This document shows positions 15,718-23,796 of a stretch of 34,039 nt of DNA, in pieces. Origin of the DNA: Caryophanales bacterium (GTDB taxonomy: Bacteria; Bacillota_I; Bacilli_A; RFN20; CAG-826); the NCBI GenBank assembly GCA_016280685.1, contig JAEEHE010000055.1:1-34039 (forward strand), written 5' to 3'. The position numbers and the translations under genes are program-made. The stretch's first letter is position 1. Every line of letters begins with the position of its first letter. The notes beneath the pieces were generated by a model. It ran no database searches, had not been told where the DNA came from, and was given only the letters and a program-made list of their open reading frames with translations.

Positions 15718-16628
15718 TATTTGCTTCTTAAATATCTATCAACACTTACTGCAGCGACAGAAGCATCGCCTAATGCTGTGCTAACTTGTCTTACGGTCTT
15801 TTCTCGACAATCGCCTATTGCAAATATACCAGGTTCACGAGTTCCCATATTCACATCTGTAATAATGAATCCTTTTTCATTGAGATTAACAATATCTTTG
15901 AATGGTTCATTATGAGGAATTTGTCCGATAGCGATAAATACACCTTCAGTCTTTACTGTGAAATCAGTATCATCTTTATTGGAATGGAACCTTAATCCTT
16001 CTAAATGATCAACGCCAATAAATTCTTCTAAATTGACTTCATAAGTAATATCAATTTTGTCATTTGATAAAACTCTATCAATAAGTATTTTATCGGCAAA
16101 AAGCTTATCAAATAAGCAATACATATGTACTTTTGTACAGTAATTAGATAACAATAAGGCATATTGTAATGCAGTATTAGCGTCACCGATAATAGAGATT
16201 TCTTTTCCTTTATAGAAAGCTCCATCGCAAACTGCGCAATAAGAGATACCTTTACCAACGAATTTTTCTTCTTTTGGTAAGCCCATTGCGCGATGACTAC
16301 AACCAGTAGCGATAACAACGGCTTTAGCCTCATATGTATCAAAAGAAGTAGTGACTAGGAAATTGCCGTTTTCATCTTTTTTAATTTTGGCGACTTCCCC
16401 TAATTCGAATTCCGAACCTAATTCGGTGATTTGTTCAAATAATTGATCAGAGAACTCCATACCGGAAATCGATTTAATTCCGGGGATGTTTTCAATTCTT
16501 GGAGAAGTAGCCATTTGTCCGCCAAAGGCTTCTTTTTCCAGGATTAAAACAGTACGGCCGCTTCTCAATAAATTGAGAGCCGCACCCATTCCTGCGGGTC
16601 CTCCTCCAATAATGATGACATCAAACAT
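15717..16628 (-). CDS. trxB: Thioredoxin-reductase-like flavoprotein lacking NADPH-binding motifs
   Basis: The 303-residue protein has the thioredoxin reductase fold. The FAD motif GGGPAGMG is at 8-15, the redox-active Cys131-Ala-Val-Cys134 (SYCAVCDGAF) is intact, and the second FAD block GIFAIGDC with RQVSTALGDAS is intact. The NADPH site is not: where the family has GGGDSA or GGGNTA this protein reads IGDANTA (147-153), and the 2'-phosphate motif HRRxxxR is replaced by CLFDKLF (171-177), losing all three arginines. It may use NADH or, as in known ferredoxin-dependent flavin thioredoxin reductases of clostridia, no pyridine nucleotide at all. It is 2 nt downstream of nrdD in the same operon, so its likely partner is the redoxin domain fused to NrdD. 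Confidence 0.9.
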   Translation of the reverse strand: MFDVIIIGGGPAGMGAALNLLRSGRTVLILEKEAFGGQMATSPRIENIPGIKSISGMEFSDQLFEQITELGSEFELGEVAKIKKDENGNFLVTTSFDTYEAKAVVIATGCSHRAMGLPKEEKFVGKGISYCAVCDGAFYKGKEISIIGDANTALQYALLLSNYCTKVHMYCLFDKLFADKILIDRVLSNDKIDITYEVNLEEFIGVDHLEGLRFHSNKDDTDFTVKTEGVFIAIGQIPHNEPFKDIVNLNEKGFIITDVNMGTREPGIFAIGDCREKTVRQVSTALGDASVAAVSVDRYLRSK

Positions 16629-16630
16629 AA

Positions 16631-18997
16631 TTAGGCTCTACTTTCGATATATCCTTTGATGTTGCTAGCGTTTTCAAAAGCTTCAAAACCATCTTCAGTT
16701 GGCACTAATAAAGTTGGAGCTTTATGAATATTATATTTCTTTGTTAAATCAGGATTTTCTTCTGCATCAACGACTTTGTATTTAATTCCAGCTTTGTCTA
16801 AAAGAATCTTAGCCATTTTGCAGTTTGGACATGTCTTTGTGGCGAATAAAGTAATTTCTTCTAAAGAAGCTTCAATAACTTGTTCCACAACGGCTTCTTC
16901 GCTTAAAACACCATGAGATAAGACGGACGTTTCAGGAATATAAGTTTTTCTATTTCTAAATTCTTCAGATTTACCATCATTCCAGTTTTGAACAGGTCTA
17001 TAGTAACCAGTGATTCTGGAATAGACTTCGGTTCTTTGACCACATTGTGGACAAATATATTGTTCACCTTCTAAATAACCGTGATCTTTACAAACGGAAT
17101 AAGTTGGGGACATGGTGTAATAAGGAATGTGATAGTTTTCCGCGATCTTTCTCACTAAATTCATACAAGCTTTCCAGGTTGGTAATTTTTGTCCTAAGAA
17201 GGTATGGAAAACGGTACCAGATGTATAAAGAGTTTGTAATCCATCTTGGATATCTAACGCTCTAAAGACATCGTCAGTATAACTGACTGGTAAGTGAGAA
17301 GAGTTAGTGTAATATGGAGTTCTGCCATTTTCACTAGCGGTGATGATATCGGGATATCTGGCTTTATCGTGTTTAGCTAAACGATAAGCGGTGGATTCGG
17401 CAGGTGTAGCTTCTAAGTTATATAAATCACCATATTGTTCTTGGTAATCAGATAACTTTTCTCTCATATGATTTAAAACATCTTTGGTGAATTTCACCGC
17501 TTCTGGATGTGTTAAATCTTGTCTCACCCATTTGGCATTTAAGCAGCATTCGTTCATACCCACTAAACCAATGGTGGAGAAGTGATTATTGAAGGTGCCT
17601 AAATATCTCTTTGTATAAGGATATAAGCCAGCTTCTAACATATTGGTGATGACGTTACGTTTGATTTTTAAGCTTCTCGCAGAGAGATCCATGATTTTAT
17701 CTAATCTTTCATAGAAATCTTTTTCATCTCTAGCTAAATAGCCTAATCTTGGCATATTGATGGTGACAACACCGACAGAACCAGTGGATTCACCAGAACC
17801 GAAGAAACCACCGGATTTCTTTCTGAGTTCACGTAAGTCTAATCTTAAACGGCAGCACATACTTCTAACATCGCTTGGTTCCATATCGGAATTGATGTAG
17901 TTAGAGAAATAAGGGGTGCCGTATTTTGCGGTCATTTCGAATAATAATTTATTATTTTCGGTTTCAGACCAGTCAAATGTTTTGGTAATGGAATAAGTTG
18001 GGATTGGATATTGGAATCCACGTCCATTCGCATCACCTTCGATCATGATTTCGATAAAGGCTTTGTTGACCATCGCCATTTCTTTCACACAATCTTTATA
18101 TTTGAAATCTAATTCTTCACCGCCGACGATACAGTTGAGTTCGGCCATATCATTAGGAACCACCCAGTCGAGAGTAATGTTGGTGAATGGAGCTTGTGTA
18201 CCCCATCTTGATGGTGTATTAACACCATAGATGAAGGATTGAATGCATTGTTTGACTTGTTGATAAGATAAGTTGTCTTTTTTAACAAAGGGAGCTAAAT
18301 AAGTATCAAAACTGGAGAAGGCTTGTGCGCCAGCCCATTCGTTTTGCATAATGCCTAAGAAATTCACCATTTGATAACAAAGGGTGGATAAGTGTCTAGC
18401 AGGAGCGGAGGTAATTTTACCAACGACACCACCTAAACCTTCTTGGATTAATTGTTTTAATGACCAACCAGCACAATAACCGGTGAACATGGATAAGTCA
18501 TGAATATGAATATCAGCGTTTCTATGAGCTTCTGCGATTTCTGGATCATAGATTTCACTTAACCAATAGTTCGCGGTAACAGCACCAGAGTTTGATAAAA
18601 TCAATCCACCAACAGAATAAGTAACTGTGGAATTTTCTTTAACTCTCCAGTCACTGACTTTGATGTAGTTATCAATAACTTTCTTATAGTCGAGGTTTGT
18701 GGCTTTTAAATTTCTAATTTCGGTTTGCTTTTGACGATAGAGGATGTAACATTTAGCAACATCGACATAACCGGCTTGAATTAAAACCACTTCCACAGCA
18801 TCTTGTATATCTTCTATATCAATAATATCGTTTCTAATTTTCTTACTGAATTCGGCGGTCACTCTTAAAGCCAACATTTCAATGATGTCAGGGTTAGAGA
18901 ATTTATGTTCCGCGGCGAATGCTTTTTCAATAGCAGCTTCGATTTTCTTGACGTCAAACTGCTGAATAGCGCCATCTCTTTTCTTTACATTTAACAT
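16631..18997 (-). CDS. nrdD: Anaerobic (class III) ribonucleoside-triphosphate reductase with a fused redoxin domain
   Basis: Reduces NTPs to dNTPs with a glycyl radical made by NrdG. The 788 residues contain an ATP-cone allosteric domain (1 to about 92, VKKRDGAIQQFDVKKIEAAI), the ten-stranded barrel, and the zinc site CKDHG ... CPQC before the glycyl-radical loop SRITGYYRPV (Gly at about 664). After a short linker, residues ~713-788 form an extra glutaredoxin/thioredoxin-like domain: a strand, the redox motif CPNC (723-726), VVDAEENPDL and the cis-proline KAPTLLVP. Class III enzymes are usually about 700 residues without it. The SD AAAGGAGAG is 7 nt before the ATG. It is first in the nrdD-trxB operon. 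The fusion suggests a built-in dithiol reductant. Confidence 0.96.
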   Translation of the reverse strand: MLNVKKRDGAIQQFDVKKIEAAIEKAFAAEHKFSNPDIIEMLALRVTAEFSKKIRNDIIDIEDIQDAVEVVLIQAGYVDVAKCYILYRQKQTEIRNLKATNLDYKKVIDNYIKVSDWRVKENSTVTYSVGGLILSNSGAVTANYWLSEIYDPEIAEAHRNADIHIHDLSMFTGYCAGWSLKQLIQEGLGGVVGKITSAPARHLSTLCYQMVNFLGIMQNEWAGAQAFSSFDTYLAPFVKKDNLSYQQVKQCIQSFIYGVNTPSRWGTQAPFTNITLDWVVPNDMAELNCIVGGEELDFKYKDCVKEMAMVNKAFIEIMIEGDANGRGFQYPIPTYSITKTFDWSETENNKLLFEMTAKYGTPYFSNYINSDMEPSDVRSMCCRLRLDLRELRKKSGGFFGSGESTGSVGVVTINMPRLGYLARDEKDFYERLDKIMDLSARSLKIKRNVITNMLEAGLYPYTKRYLGTFNNHFSTIGLVGMNECCLNAKWVRQDLTHPEAVKFTKDVLNHMREKLSDYQEQYGDLYNLEATPAESTAYRLAKHDKARYPDIITASENGRTPYYTNSSHLPVSYTDDVFRALDIQDGLQTLYTSGTVFHTFLGQKLPTWKACMNLVRKIAENYHIPYYTMSPTYSVCKDHGYLEGEQYICPQCGQRTEVYSRITGYYRPVQNWNDGKSEEFRNRKTYIPETSVLSHGVLSEEAVVEQVIEASLEEITLFATKTCPNCKMAKILLDKAGIKYKVVDAEENPDLTKKYNIHKAPTLLVPTEDGFEAFENASNIKGYIESRA

Positions 18998-19037
18998 AAG
19001 TAGCTCTCCTTTGATTGGTGATAGAAAAATATCTAAA

Positions 19038-19073
19038 TTAAATTTTGATGATTTCGATTATACGTATCCACAC
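19038..19073 (-). CDS. Possible 11-codon upstream ORF in the nrdD leader
   Basis: On the minus strand AGGAGAG (19087-19081) is followed after 7 nt by GTG (19073-19071) and an open frame MWIRIIEIIKI ending in TAA (19040-19038), about 40 nt before the nrdD ATG. The SD and spacing are as good as for real genes, but it is very short and chance is not excluded. It would be a translated leader that could affect nrdD expression. Confidence 0.25.
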   Translation of the reverse strand: MWIRIIEIIKI

Positions 19074-19107
19074 TAATACTCTCTCCTGTAAAAGCGGGTA
19101 GGTAAAT

Positions 19108-19135
19108 AATATATAAATATAGATAACATTGACAA
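19108..19135 (-). promoter_or_regulatory. Predicted promoter of nrdD-trxB
   Basis: Minus-strand -35 TTGTCA (19135-19130), 16-bp spacer, -10 TATATT (19113-19108), predicting a start near 19101 and a leader of about 100 nt. Confidence 0.5.
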
Positions 19136-19417
19136 GCAAAAAAAAGAGAAATTTATACACTGTCTAAAAATGCAAAATTTGGTGTTGAAAAATACTAAAA
19201 ATACCTGTTGTCCTACATTGTGTTATTCTCTTTCTCTTCAATACTTTTATTAATATATAAAATGGATATGCGCAAGGACTAAAAAACGCATTTCAGTATC
19301 TAGAAATGACTTTTTGTTTTTCTAACTATTATTTATGTCTTTAACCTAGCAAACTCATTTACTTGCAATTGAAACAAAAAATAAAGACAATTATGGTTAG
19401 AAAGAAAGCATGTAGCA

Positions 19418-20275
19418 ATGTATAAAATTGTTTCTAAAAAGTTTCTTAATCCCACAGTGGTGCAAATGGAAATTGAATCTCCGCTTGTTGCCAAAAAAGC
19501 AAAGCCAGGTCAATTCATTATTTTGCGTGTTAATGAAAACGGAGAAAGAATCCCTTTAACTGTTGCCGGAGTCAACAAAGAAAAAGGAACAACGAAAATA
19601 ATATTCCAAGTTGTAGGCGCGACAACGGAGAAACTAAAACATAAAGAAGAAGGCGAATATATCGCTGATTTTGTGGGTCCTTTAGGAGTTCCCACTCATA
19701 CAGAAAATATTAAAAAAGTATGTATCATAGGCGGAGGCGTAGGATGCGCTATTGCGATGCCAATCGCACAAGAATTCCATCGCTTAGGCGCCCATGTGAC
19801 TTCTATTATTGGTTTTAGAAACAAAGACTTATTAATACTTGAAGATGAATTTAAAGCCGCTAGTAATGAATTAATCGTGATGACTGATGATGGTTCTTAT
19901 GAAAGAAAAGGTAACGTTACTATTCCTTTAAAAGAATTATTAGAAGAAGATCATCGTAGATTTGATTTAATCATTACTATTGGCCCTCTTATTATGATGA
20001 AATATGTCGTTTTAACGGCAAAACCATATGAAGTTCCAGTTACAGTCAGTATGAATCCCATCATGATCGATGGCACTGGTATGTGTGGTGGCTGTCGTTT
20101 AACTCTTATCCAAGATGGTAAGAGAGTAATGAAATTTGCCTGTGTTGATGGCCCAGACTTCAATGGATATGAAGTTGATTTTGATGAGGCTATCAGTAGA
20201 AGCCGTCAGTATTGTGACTTTGAAAGACACGCTTATGAAGAGACATGCAACTTATATAAAAAGGAGGTCAAATAG
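19418..20275 (+). CDS. nfnA: NfnA-like subunit of ferredoxin:NADP oxidoreductase (FAD, [2Fe-2S])
   Basis: Small subunit of NADH-dependent reduced ferredoxin:NADP+ oxidoreductase, which bifurcates electrons between ferredoxin, NAD and NADP in anaerobes; close homologues are also annotated SudB (sulfide dehydrogenase). The 285 residues have an FAD-binding barrel (RIPLTVAGV, GPLGVPT), a nucleotide-binding domain (CIIGGGVGCAIAMPIAQEF) and the C-terminal [2Fe-2S] ligands Asp218, Cys223, Cys226 and Cys242 (GMCGGCRLTL ... ACVDGP), which separate it from dihydroorotate dehydrogenase PyrK only in context. The following nfnB-type gene, 2 nt away, settles the pairing. No strong SD precedes the ATG. Confidence 0.88.
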   Translation: MYKIVSKKFLNPTVVQMEIESPLVAKKAKPGQFIILRVNENGERIPLTVAGVNKEKGTTKIIFQVVGATTEKLKHKEEGEYIADFVGPLGVPTHTENIKKVCIIGGGVGCAIAMPIAQEFHRLGAHVTSIIGFRNKDLLILEDEFKAASNELIVMTDDGSYERKGNVTIPLKELLEEDHRRFDLIITIGPLIMMKYVVLTAKPYEVPVTVSMNPIMIDGTGMCGGCRLTLIQDGKRVMKFACVDGPDFNGYEVDFDEAISRSRQYCDFERHAYEETCNLYKKEVK

Positions 20276-20277
20276 TT

Positions 20278-21672
20278 ATGCCTAATATGACCCCCAAAAA
20301 GCATGAGATGCCCACTCAAGATCCAAAAGTTAGAGCCACAAACTTTTTTGAAGTGGCGACTGGTTATACAGAAGAAATGGCTATCTCAGAAGCAGAAAGA
20401 TGTTTACACTGTCCCACTAAACCATGCGTTAATGGATGCCCAGTTCATATTGACATTCCTGAATTCATTGCTCGTGTGAAAGAAAAGGACTTTGAAGGAG
20501 CGTATAAAATCATTTCTGAATCATCTTCTTTACCTGCTGTATGTGGCCGTGTTTGTCCTCAAGAAAGTCAATGTGAGTGTTATTGTGTTCGTGGCAAGAA
20601 TCCCGTCGTTAAATCCGACCCCGTAGGTATTGGTAGACTAGAAAGATTCGTAGCGGATTATCATAATCAAAATAATAAAGAAATCCTTGCAAAACCCCAA
20701 CAAAATGGTCATAAAGTGGCTATTATTGGAAGTGGTCCATCAGGTTTAACTTGTGCTGGTGATTTAGCTAAACAAGGCTTTAAAGTCACGATATTTGAAG
20801 CCCTTCATGTGGCCGGTGGCGTGCTTGTTTATGGCATTCCTGAATTCCGTTTGCCCAAGGCTATTGTGCAAAAAGAAGTTGACAATTTAAAAGCTTTAGA
20901 TGTGGATATTCAAACCAATGTTGTTATTGGAAAAACTTTAACTATTGATGAGTTATTTGAAGAGGGATACGAAGCTATTTATATTGGTTCCGGTGCCGGA
21001 TTACCAAAGTTCATGAATATTCCTGGTGAAGGACTTAAAGGTGTTTTATCCGCTAATGAGTTTTTAACAAGAATCAATTTGATGAAAGCCTATCAAGAAC
21101 ATTCCGACACACCAGTTAATCGTGCTAAAAAAGTCACTGTTGTTGGTGGTGGCAATGTCGCTATGGATGCCGCAAGAAGTGCTAAGAGATTAGGCGGCGA
21201 TGTCACTATTGTCTATCGTCGCACAAGAAGTGAATTACCAGCGAGAATGGAAGAAGTTGAACATGCCATGGAAGAAGGAATTAATTTTGCTTTCTTAACC
21301 AATCCTGTAAGAATTAATGGAAATGAAAACGGATGTGTAAAATCTATCACCTGTATTAAGATGGAGTTAGGAGAACCTGATGCTTCTGGCAGAAGAAGAC
21401 CAGTCGAAATCCCTAATTCTGAATTTGATATAGAAACCGACGAAGTTATTATGTCATTAGGTACTAGCCCTAATCCTTTAATTAAATCAACAACCGAAGG
21501 ATTAGAAACCCAAAAATGGGGTGGAATAGTTGCCGATGAAGAGACAGGATTAACTTCTCGTCCTCATATTTATGCCGGTGGAGATGCTGTTACTGGTGCT
21601 GCTACTGTTATTCTAGCTATGGGGGCTGGCAAAAAAGCTGCTGCCGCTATAGCCAAAGATTTATTGAAATAA
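20278..21672 (+). CDS. nfnB: NfnB-like subunit of ferredoxin:NADP oxidoreductase (glutamate-synthase small-subunit family)
   Basis: Large flavoprotein subunit partnering NfnA. The 464 residues begin with a ferredoxin-like domain: Cys42, Cys45, Cys50, Cys54 (CLHCPTKPCVNGCP) and Cys89, Cys93, Cys99, Cys103 (CGRVCPQESQCECYC) for two [4Fe-4S] clusters. An FAD-binding IIGSGPSGLTCAGDL (~149) and an NADPH-binding VVGGGNVAMDAARSAKRLG (~286) follow. The same architecture is used by GltD, but no glutamate synthase large subunit is present and the adjacent NfnA subunit argues for Nfn/Sud. A strong AAGGAGG lies inside the end of nfnA, indicating coupling. Confidence 0.9.
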   Translation: MPNMTPKKHEMPTQDPKVRATNFFEVATGYTEEMAISEAERCLHCPTKPCVNGCPVHIDIPEFIARVKEKDFEGAYKIISESSSLPAVCGRVCPQESQCECYCVRGKNPVVKSDPVGIGRLERFVADYHNQNNKEILAKPQQNGHKVAIIGSGPSGLTCAGDLAKQGFKVTIFEALHVAGGVLVYGIPEFRLPKAIVQKEVDNLKALDVDIQTNVVIGKTLTIDELFEEGYEAIYIGSGAGLPKFMNIPGEGLKGVLSANEFLTRINLMKAYQEHSDTPVNRAKKVTVVGGGNVAMDAARSAKRLGGDVTIVYRRTRSELPARMEEVEHAMEEGINFAFLTNPVRINGNENGCVKSITCIKMELGEPDASGRRRPVEIPNSEFDIETDEVIMSLGTSPNPLIKSTTEGLETQKWGGIVADEETGLTSRPHIYAGGDAVTGAATVILAMGAGKKAAAAIAKDLLK

Positions 21673-21673
21673 T

Positions 21674-22345
21674 ATGAAGTTTTATTTAAATGCTAAATAC
21701 CCTGAAAATGAAAAAATAGTTAAAAACTATCTTTTGAAAATAGGTGAGGTCACTCATTCTGTTTCAGAATGTGATTTAATGGTATCTATTGGAGGAGATG
21801 GCACTCTATTAAAATTAGGACAGACAGCTATTAAATACGAAAAACCGATTGTGGGTATAAACGCGGGTCACCTAGGTTATTTATGTGCTTTTAAAATGGA
21901 AGAAATTCCTAATTTAACTATAGATGACTTCAAAAATCTAAAAGAAACAAAAAGAACACTTGTGGAATATGCTGGTGAAGTCGGTATTAATGACATTTGT
22001 ATTTTAAAAGAAAATCCCACTCGGTCTATTGAAGTGAGAGTGAAAGATATTGGCACCTGGAAAGGTGATGGAGTGATCGTCTCTACTGCTACAGGTTCTA
22101 CATCATATAATCAAGCAGCGGGAGGACCAATTATTGACCCTCTTTCCACTGATTTAATTGTCACACCTATCTGCCCACACTTTGCAAAAGAAGGTCCAAA
22201 AATTGTCAGTGATAATCAAATAATTCTCGAAGTTGATGAACGAACAAGTGCATTGATATCCGTCGATAATCGAATTATCGGACCAGCGTTTGGAGAAATT
22301 GTCATAAAAAGGTCACAAAAACACTTAAGATTATTGAAGAAATAA
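21674..22345 (+). CDS. nadK: NAD kinase
   Basis: Phosphorylates NAD to NADP. The 223-residue protein has the catalytic GGDGTLL (40-46), the INDICI variant of the NE motif, and the glycine-rich GDGVIVSTATGSTSYNQAAGGP block. It is short compared with ~260-290 residues in many bacteria but has all motifs. It begins 1 nt after nfnB, so NADP supply is co-expressed with the enzyme that reduces NADP, a sensible grouping. A terminator follows. Confidence 0.94.
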   Translation: MKFYLNAKYPENEKIVKNYLLKIGEVTHSVSECDLMVSIGGDGTLLKLGQTAIKYEKPIVGINAGHLGYLCAFKMEEIPNLTIDDFKNLKETKRTLVEYAGEVGINDICILKENPTRSIEVRVKDIGTWKGDGVIVSTATGSTSYNQAAGGPIIDPLSTDLIVTPICPHFAKEGPKIVSDNQIILEVDERTSALISVDNRIIGPAFGEIVIKRSQKHLRLLKK

Positions 22346-22350
22346 AGAAT

Positions 22351-22377
22351 AAAGGCCAAATATTTGGTCCTTTTTTC
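22351..22377 (+). terminator. Intrinsic terminator of nfnA-nfnB-nadK
   Basis: AAAGGCCAAAT pairs with ATTTGG(T)CCTTT, with one bulged T, followed by a run of six T. It begins 5 nt after the nadK stop. Confidence 0.85.
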
Positions 22378-22423
22378 TTAAAGTTAATAGACATCAAGGT
22401 TTATTAATAATAAAATTGAAAAG

Positions 22424-22436
22424 TGCCTATGAGGCA
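22424..22436 (+). promoter_or_regulatory. Small hairpin over the cysS ribosome-binding region
   Basis: TGCCT (22424-22428) and AGGCA (22432-22436) form a 5-bp stem with loop ATG. The stem includes the only SD-like bases (GAGG, 22431-22434) before cysS, so it could lower initiation. No T-box features (specifier loop, AGGGTGGNACCGCG) are seen. Confidence 0.3.
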
Positions 22437-22444
22437 ATATGATT

Positions 22445-23782
22445 ATGAAAATTACATTCTACAATTCCTTAACTAATTCATTACAAGAGTTCAAGCCCAT
22501 CCATGATGGCAATGTCTCTATGTATGTATGTGGACCTACGGTCTACAATTACCCACATATAGGTAATATGCGTCCAGTCGTCGTGTTCGATACATTACGC
22601 CGCTTTTTATCATATGTCGGATATGATGTTACTTATGTTAGTAACTTTACTGATGTCGATGACAAAATTATTAAAGCTGCTCAAACAGAAGGTAAGACAG
22701 AAAAGGAATTAACCGAGTTCTATATCGAACAATTTAAGAATGTAACTAAATTGATAGGCAGCGATATTCCCACAATTACACCAAAGGTGACGGAATATAT
22801 TCAAAAGATAATTCAGTATGTAGATGCATTAGTAAAATTAGATGCTGCTTATGTAGTTGATGGTGATGTTTACTTTAGAGTTAGTAAGATAAAAGATTAC
22901 GGTGCTCTTTCCGGAATTAACACGGAAGATTTAATCGCAGGAGCTCGTGTCGAAGAAAATAGCAAAAAAGAATCACCGTTAGATTTTGCCTTATGGAAGA
23001 AAACAGATGTGGGGATTAATTGGGAATCACCATGGGGACGTGGAAGACCAGGCTGGCATACCGAATGTTGTGTCATGATTGATACCATCTTCCCAGATCA
23101 CTTTATTGATATTCACGGTGGTGGATATGATTTAAAATTCCCCCATCATGAAAATGAAATTGCCCAAGCAAGTGCTATGCATGGCAATAAAATTGCCAAC
23201 TACTGGATGCACAATGCTTTTATCAATTTTGGAAATGAAAAGATGTCTAAGAGCTTAGGTAATGTTATCTATGCCAAAGACATGATTAATCAATATGGTG
23301 GACCAGTTACTAGATTAGTTATCTTATCCGCCCATTATCGTCAGCCAGTTAACTTTACTGAAGACACCGTGAAAGCAGCCACCCAAGAAATCAACAAGAT
23401 GCAAATGGCCTATAAACAAATGGCATTAAAACTCCAAACTAATTATATTAGTTTAGAAGATGGTAAACCTTTATATATTGAAGGTTTCATTAATGCCTTA
23501 GCAGATGATTTAAATACTGCGAATGCTCTCGCGGAATTATATAACGTCCTAAAAGAAGCCAATCAATTAGTGAGAACTAAAGACGCTGATTTGGTTAAAT
23601 TAAATAATTTGTTTAAAACATTAACTGATATGTTCTATGTTTTGGGTTTGGATATTAAATACACAAAAATGTCCCAAGAAGACAAAGAATTGTATCAAGA
23701 ATATTTGGATACTAAAGCGCAACAAAACTACGCTAGAAGCGATGAAATACGTCAAATTCTCGCAAACAAAGGAATAATGTAG
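22445..23782 (+). CDS. cysS: Cysteinyl-tRNA synthetase
   Basis: Charges tRNA-Cys. The product (445 residues from ATG 22445) is a class I synthetase with the HIGH-type motif PHIGNMRP, the zinc ligands in MYVCGPTVY, HTECCVMI and FPHHENEIAQ, and KMSKSLGN. An in-frame ATG two codons earlier (22439) is only 4 nt from GAGG, so 22445 is preferred. It is a little shorter than the usual ~465. cysS-rlmB-sigma resembles the Bacillus cysS-mrnC-rlmB-yacP-sigH order with mrnC and yacP missing. Confidence 0.96.
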   Translation: MKITFYNSLTNSLQEFKPIHDGNVSMYVCGPTVYNYPHIGNMRPVVVFDTLRRFLSYVGYDVTYVSNFTDVDDKIIKAAQTEGKTEKELTEFYIEQFKNVTKLIGSDIPTITPKVTEYIQKIIQYVDALVKLDAAYVVDGDVYFRVSKIKDYGALSGINTEDLIAGARVEENSKKESPLDFALWKKTDVGINWESPWGRGRPGWHTECCVMIDTIFPDHFIDIHGGGYDLKFPHHENEIAQASAMHGNKIANYWMHNAFINFGNEKMSKSLGNVIYAKDMINQYGGPVTRLVILSAHYRQPVNFTEDTVKAATQEINKMQMAYKQMALKLQTNYISLEDGKPLYIEGFINALADDLNTANALAELYNVLKEANQLVRTKDADLVKLNNLFKTLTDMFYVLGLDIKYTKMSQEDKELYQEYLDTKAQQNYARSDEIRQILANKGIM

Positions 23783-23796
23783 GTATTGATTAAATT

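Larger units (their letters stand above)
18998..19417. other. 420-nt divergent intergenic region between nrdD and nfnA
   Basis: The longest gene-free stretch in the window, very AT-rich. The nrdD side holds a minus-strand promoter (19108-19135) and a ~100-nt leader with a possible 11-codon upstream ORF. I see no clear terminator, riboswitch consensus, NrdR-box pair or promoter for nfnA; TTGCAA (19363-19368) is a -35-like hexamer but no -10 is well placed. The part 19140-19360 holds nothing I can name. Confidence 0.6.

Noticed and set aside
18998..19417. NrdR-box pair upstream of nrdD
   Set aside because: Only half matches such as ACACAAT (minus strand near 19217-19223) are seen; no two full 16-bp palindromic boxes with helical spacing.
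20278..21672. Glutamate synthase small subunit (GltD)
   Set aside because: No large subunit is present, and the immediately upstream NfnA-type subunit with a [2Fe-2S] site fits Nfn/Sud instead.
22378..22444. T-box riboswitch upstream of cysS
   Set aside because: The stretch is too short and lacks the specifier region and the AGGGTGGNACCGCG-type sequence.
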